In this document: positions 6,207 to 7,369 of the stretch, piece after piece | Layout: each line of letters opens with the position of its first letter | How positions within the stretch are numbered: position 1 is the stretch's first letter | DNA from: Caldifarciminota bacterium | GTDB taxonomy: Bacteria; Hydrothermota; Hydrothermia; UBA1063; CAJXJZ01 | Length of the DNA: 7,369 nt | Assembly (NCBI GenBank): GCA_027033555.1 | Contig: JALVLE010000378.1 | Span: forward strand, 1 to 7,369 | Reading direction: 5' to 3' | Position numbers and translations under genes: made by a program | The notes under the pieces: generated by a model | Told to the model about the DNA's origin: nothing | The model's database searches: none | The model's input: only the letters and a program-made list of their open reading frames with translations

Positions 6207-7369
6207 ATGCTAAAGAAAATAAATTTTAATTTGCTTTTATCTCCAGAAATTTTGAGCCAAATATTAACTTTTTTGTTGGTATTTGTCATTCTTTACGCTC
6301 CAGAACATGTGAGCAAACGCTCTTTAGTTGGAATTTTCCTATTTTATATACTTCTTTTTGGGATTCCACTGATGCTTTATACAGGAAGATTGAAACTTAG
6401 CCATCTCCCTGCATTATTTATAATTTTTCTTGATCCTCCGCCCGGTTTCCGCATAGGTTTCGCGGGACAGGACTTCTATCCTATTACTCTTTATAACATT
6501 TTTGCGATTTTGACGTGTATTATCCTCTCATGGCATCTCCTTCTTAAAAAAGAAATCGGATTATTTACCAAAAATAACCCGGTATTCTTTCCGTTCCTAC
6601 TTCTTCTCATAGGTGGAATTTTTACCATACCTTTCCTAAAAGGCACAGGTAACTTCTTGGCCTGGCTTCTTTATGCTGCAACATCCTTAAGCGTATCGTT
6701 CCTGTTTATGTACTCCTTTCAGAACCCTCAAGATGTCATAAAAATAGCTCTTCCAGCATATACTGTGGTGGTTGTAGCTCTGGTTTTTACTGTTTTTATT
6801 ATGCCACCTATATATACCTCAGCAGGACTAATCAAGCGATATGCTGGTATCTTCAGCACACCCAATAGACCGGGCATCCTCGCTGCATTCTCTTCTATTC
6901 TATTCCTTGGAATGGCTTTTTACTCAAAGAACAGGTTTATAAAAATAATATATCTCACATTATTTGTAGGGCTCATAATAGCTATACTTAGAACTGCATC
7001 AAGAAACGCCTTCATAGCAACTACCCTCGGGTTATGGTTATTTTTTTATCTAATAACACTTAAACTTACAAATAAGATTATTCATATCCTATACTTTGTA
7101 ATAGGGACAGCACTAACAATAGCAGGAGCTTACCTCCTTGCAAAACATACACAGACTCTCTTTACAAGGATAGCTATAAGCACAAAGGGAGATCTGAGCA
7201 TTCTAACAAGATTTTTCTTATGGGACAAAACTCTTATCTACATCCTCCATAATCCTATACACATAATCATTGGCAGTGGACCTGCACAATTTTATTATTA
7301 CACCTTTTCGCTTAATTACATTTACCCCCACAATGTCTTTGTGGACTATTGGTTTAGTTTCGGCATATT
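6207..7369 (+). CDS. O-antigen ligase/polymerase family (Wzy_C/WaaL-like) membrane protein, 3' end cut off
   Basis: 387 codons are open to the end of the window without a stop. Proteins of this family join or polymerise undecaprenyl-linked glycans on the outer face of the inner membrane: O-antigen ligase, O-antigen or exopolysaccharide polymerase, or O-linked glycosylation ligase. Seen: about ten hydrophobic segments; RYAGIFSTPNRPGILAA at 211-227; TASRNAFIA at 263-271, matching the family's Ser-Arg-(Gly/Asn)-Ala element; then a large outer loop with RFFLWDKTL at 335-343, NPIHIIIGSGPAQF at 349-362, and the hallmark PHNVFVDYWFSFG at 374-386. These fit Wzy_C, but ligase and polymerase cannot be told apart from sequence alone. 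Perhaps 30-80 residues are missing at the 3' end. The ATG at 6207 is chosen because an in-frame stop lies at 6195-6197; it has no clear Shine-Dalgarno site. It is divergent from the GT-C-like gene, which suggests a surface-glycan locus continuing to the right. Confidence 0.85.
   Translation, partial: MLKKINFNLLLSPEILSQILTFLLVFVILYAPEHVSKRSLVGIFLFYILLFGIPLMLYTGRLKLSHLPALFIIFLDPPPGFRIGFAGQDFYPITLYNIFAILTCIILSWHLLLKKEIGLFTKNNPVFFPFLLLLIGGIFTIPFLKGTGNFLAWLLYAATSLSVSFLFMYSFQNPQDVIKIALPAYTVVVVALVFTVFIMPPIYTSAGLIKRYAGIFSTPNRPGILAAFSSILFLGMAFYSKNRFIKIIYLTLFVGLIIAILRTASRNAFIATTLGLWLFFYLITLKLTNKIIHILYFVIGTALTIAGAYLLAKHTQTLFTRIAISTKGDLSILTRFFLWDKTLIYILHNPIHIIIGSGPAQFYYYTFSLNYIYPHNVFVDYWFSFGI

Overview
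The window is bacterial. It most likely comes from a thermophilic or thermophile-like diderm, but the phylum cannot be fixed from sequence reading alone. DnaK carries the extra stretch after its catalytic Lys (about residues 76-108) that is typical of Gram-negative-type DnaK and absent from Firmicutes-type DnaK. The presence of an O-antigen-ligase-like protein also fits a diderm envelope. A guess such as a WOR-3/Hydrothermae-like lineage would be no more than a guess.

Layout. Positions 1-3826, minus strand: a tight chaperone operon, transcribed grpE - dnaK - dnaJ - rsmE (rsmE cut by the window edge), with a 3-bp gap and two stop/start overlaps between the genes. Positions 3827-3927: a 101-bp divergent promoter region. 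It holds a consensus TTGACA promoter for the chaperone operon and a weaker one facing the other way. Positions 3928-4656, plus strand: a class III (CobB/SIRT5-like) sirtuin with the Tyr-x-x-Arg acyl-pocket motif, possibly on a leaderless mRNA. Positions 4627-6177, minus strand: a polytopic membrane protein of a GT-C-glycosyltransferase-like type, overlapping the sirtuin tail to tail by 30 bp. Positions 6178-6206: a 29-bp divergent spacer with a palindromic -10 element. Positions 6207-7369, plus strand: the first 387 codons of an O-antigen ligase/polymerase (Wzy_C/WaaL-type) protein, running off the window.

How the genes work together. GrpE, DnaK and DnaJ form the complete Hsp70 machine. RsmE, a 16S rRNA methyltransferase, travels with the same operon in many bacteria, often with prmA in between; prmA is absent here. 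The sirtuin is a protein deacylase of metabolism, not a defence Sir2. The last two genes are more A+T-rich than the chaperone genes and look like part of a cell-surface glycan locus next to the housekeeping operon.

I found no RNA gene, CRISPR array, insertion sequence or convincing intrinsic terminator. No stretch longer than 101 bp lacks a gene. I see no clear new system; the points most worth checking are the unidentified GT-C-like protein beside the O-antigen-ligase-like gene, the CIRCE-less chaperone promoter back to back with the sirtuin promoter, and an unusual Pro in a highly conserved DnaK motif.
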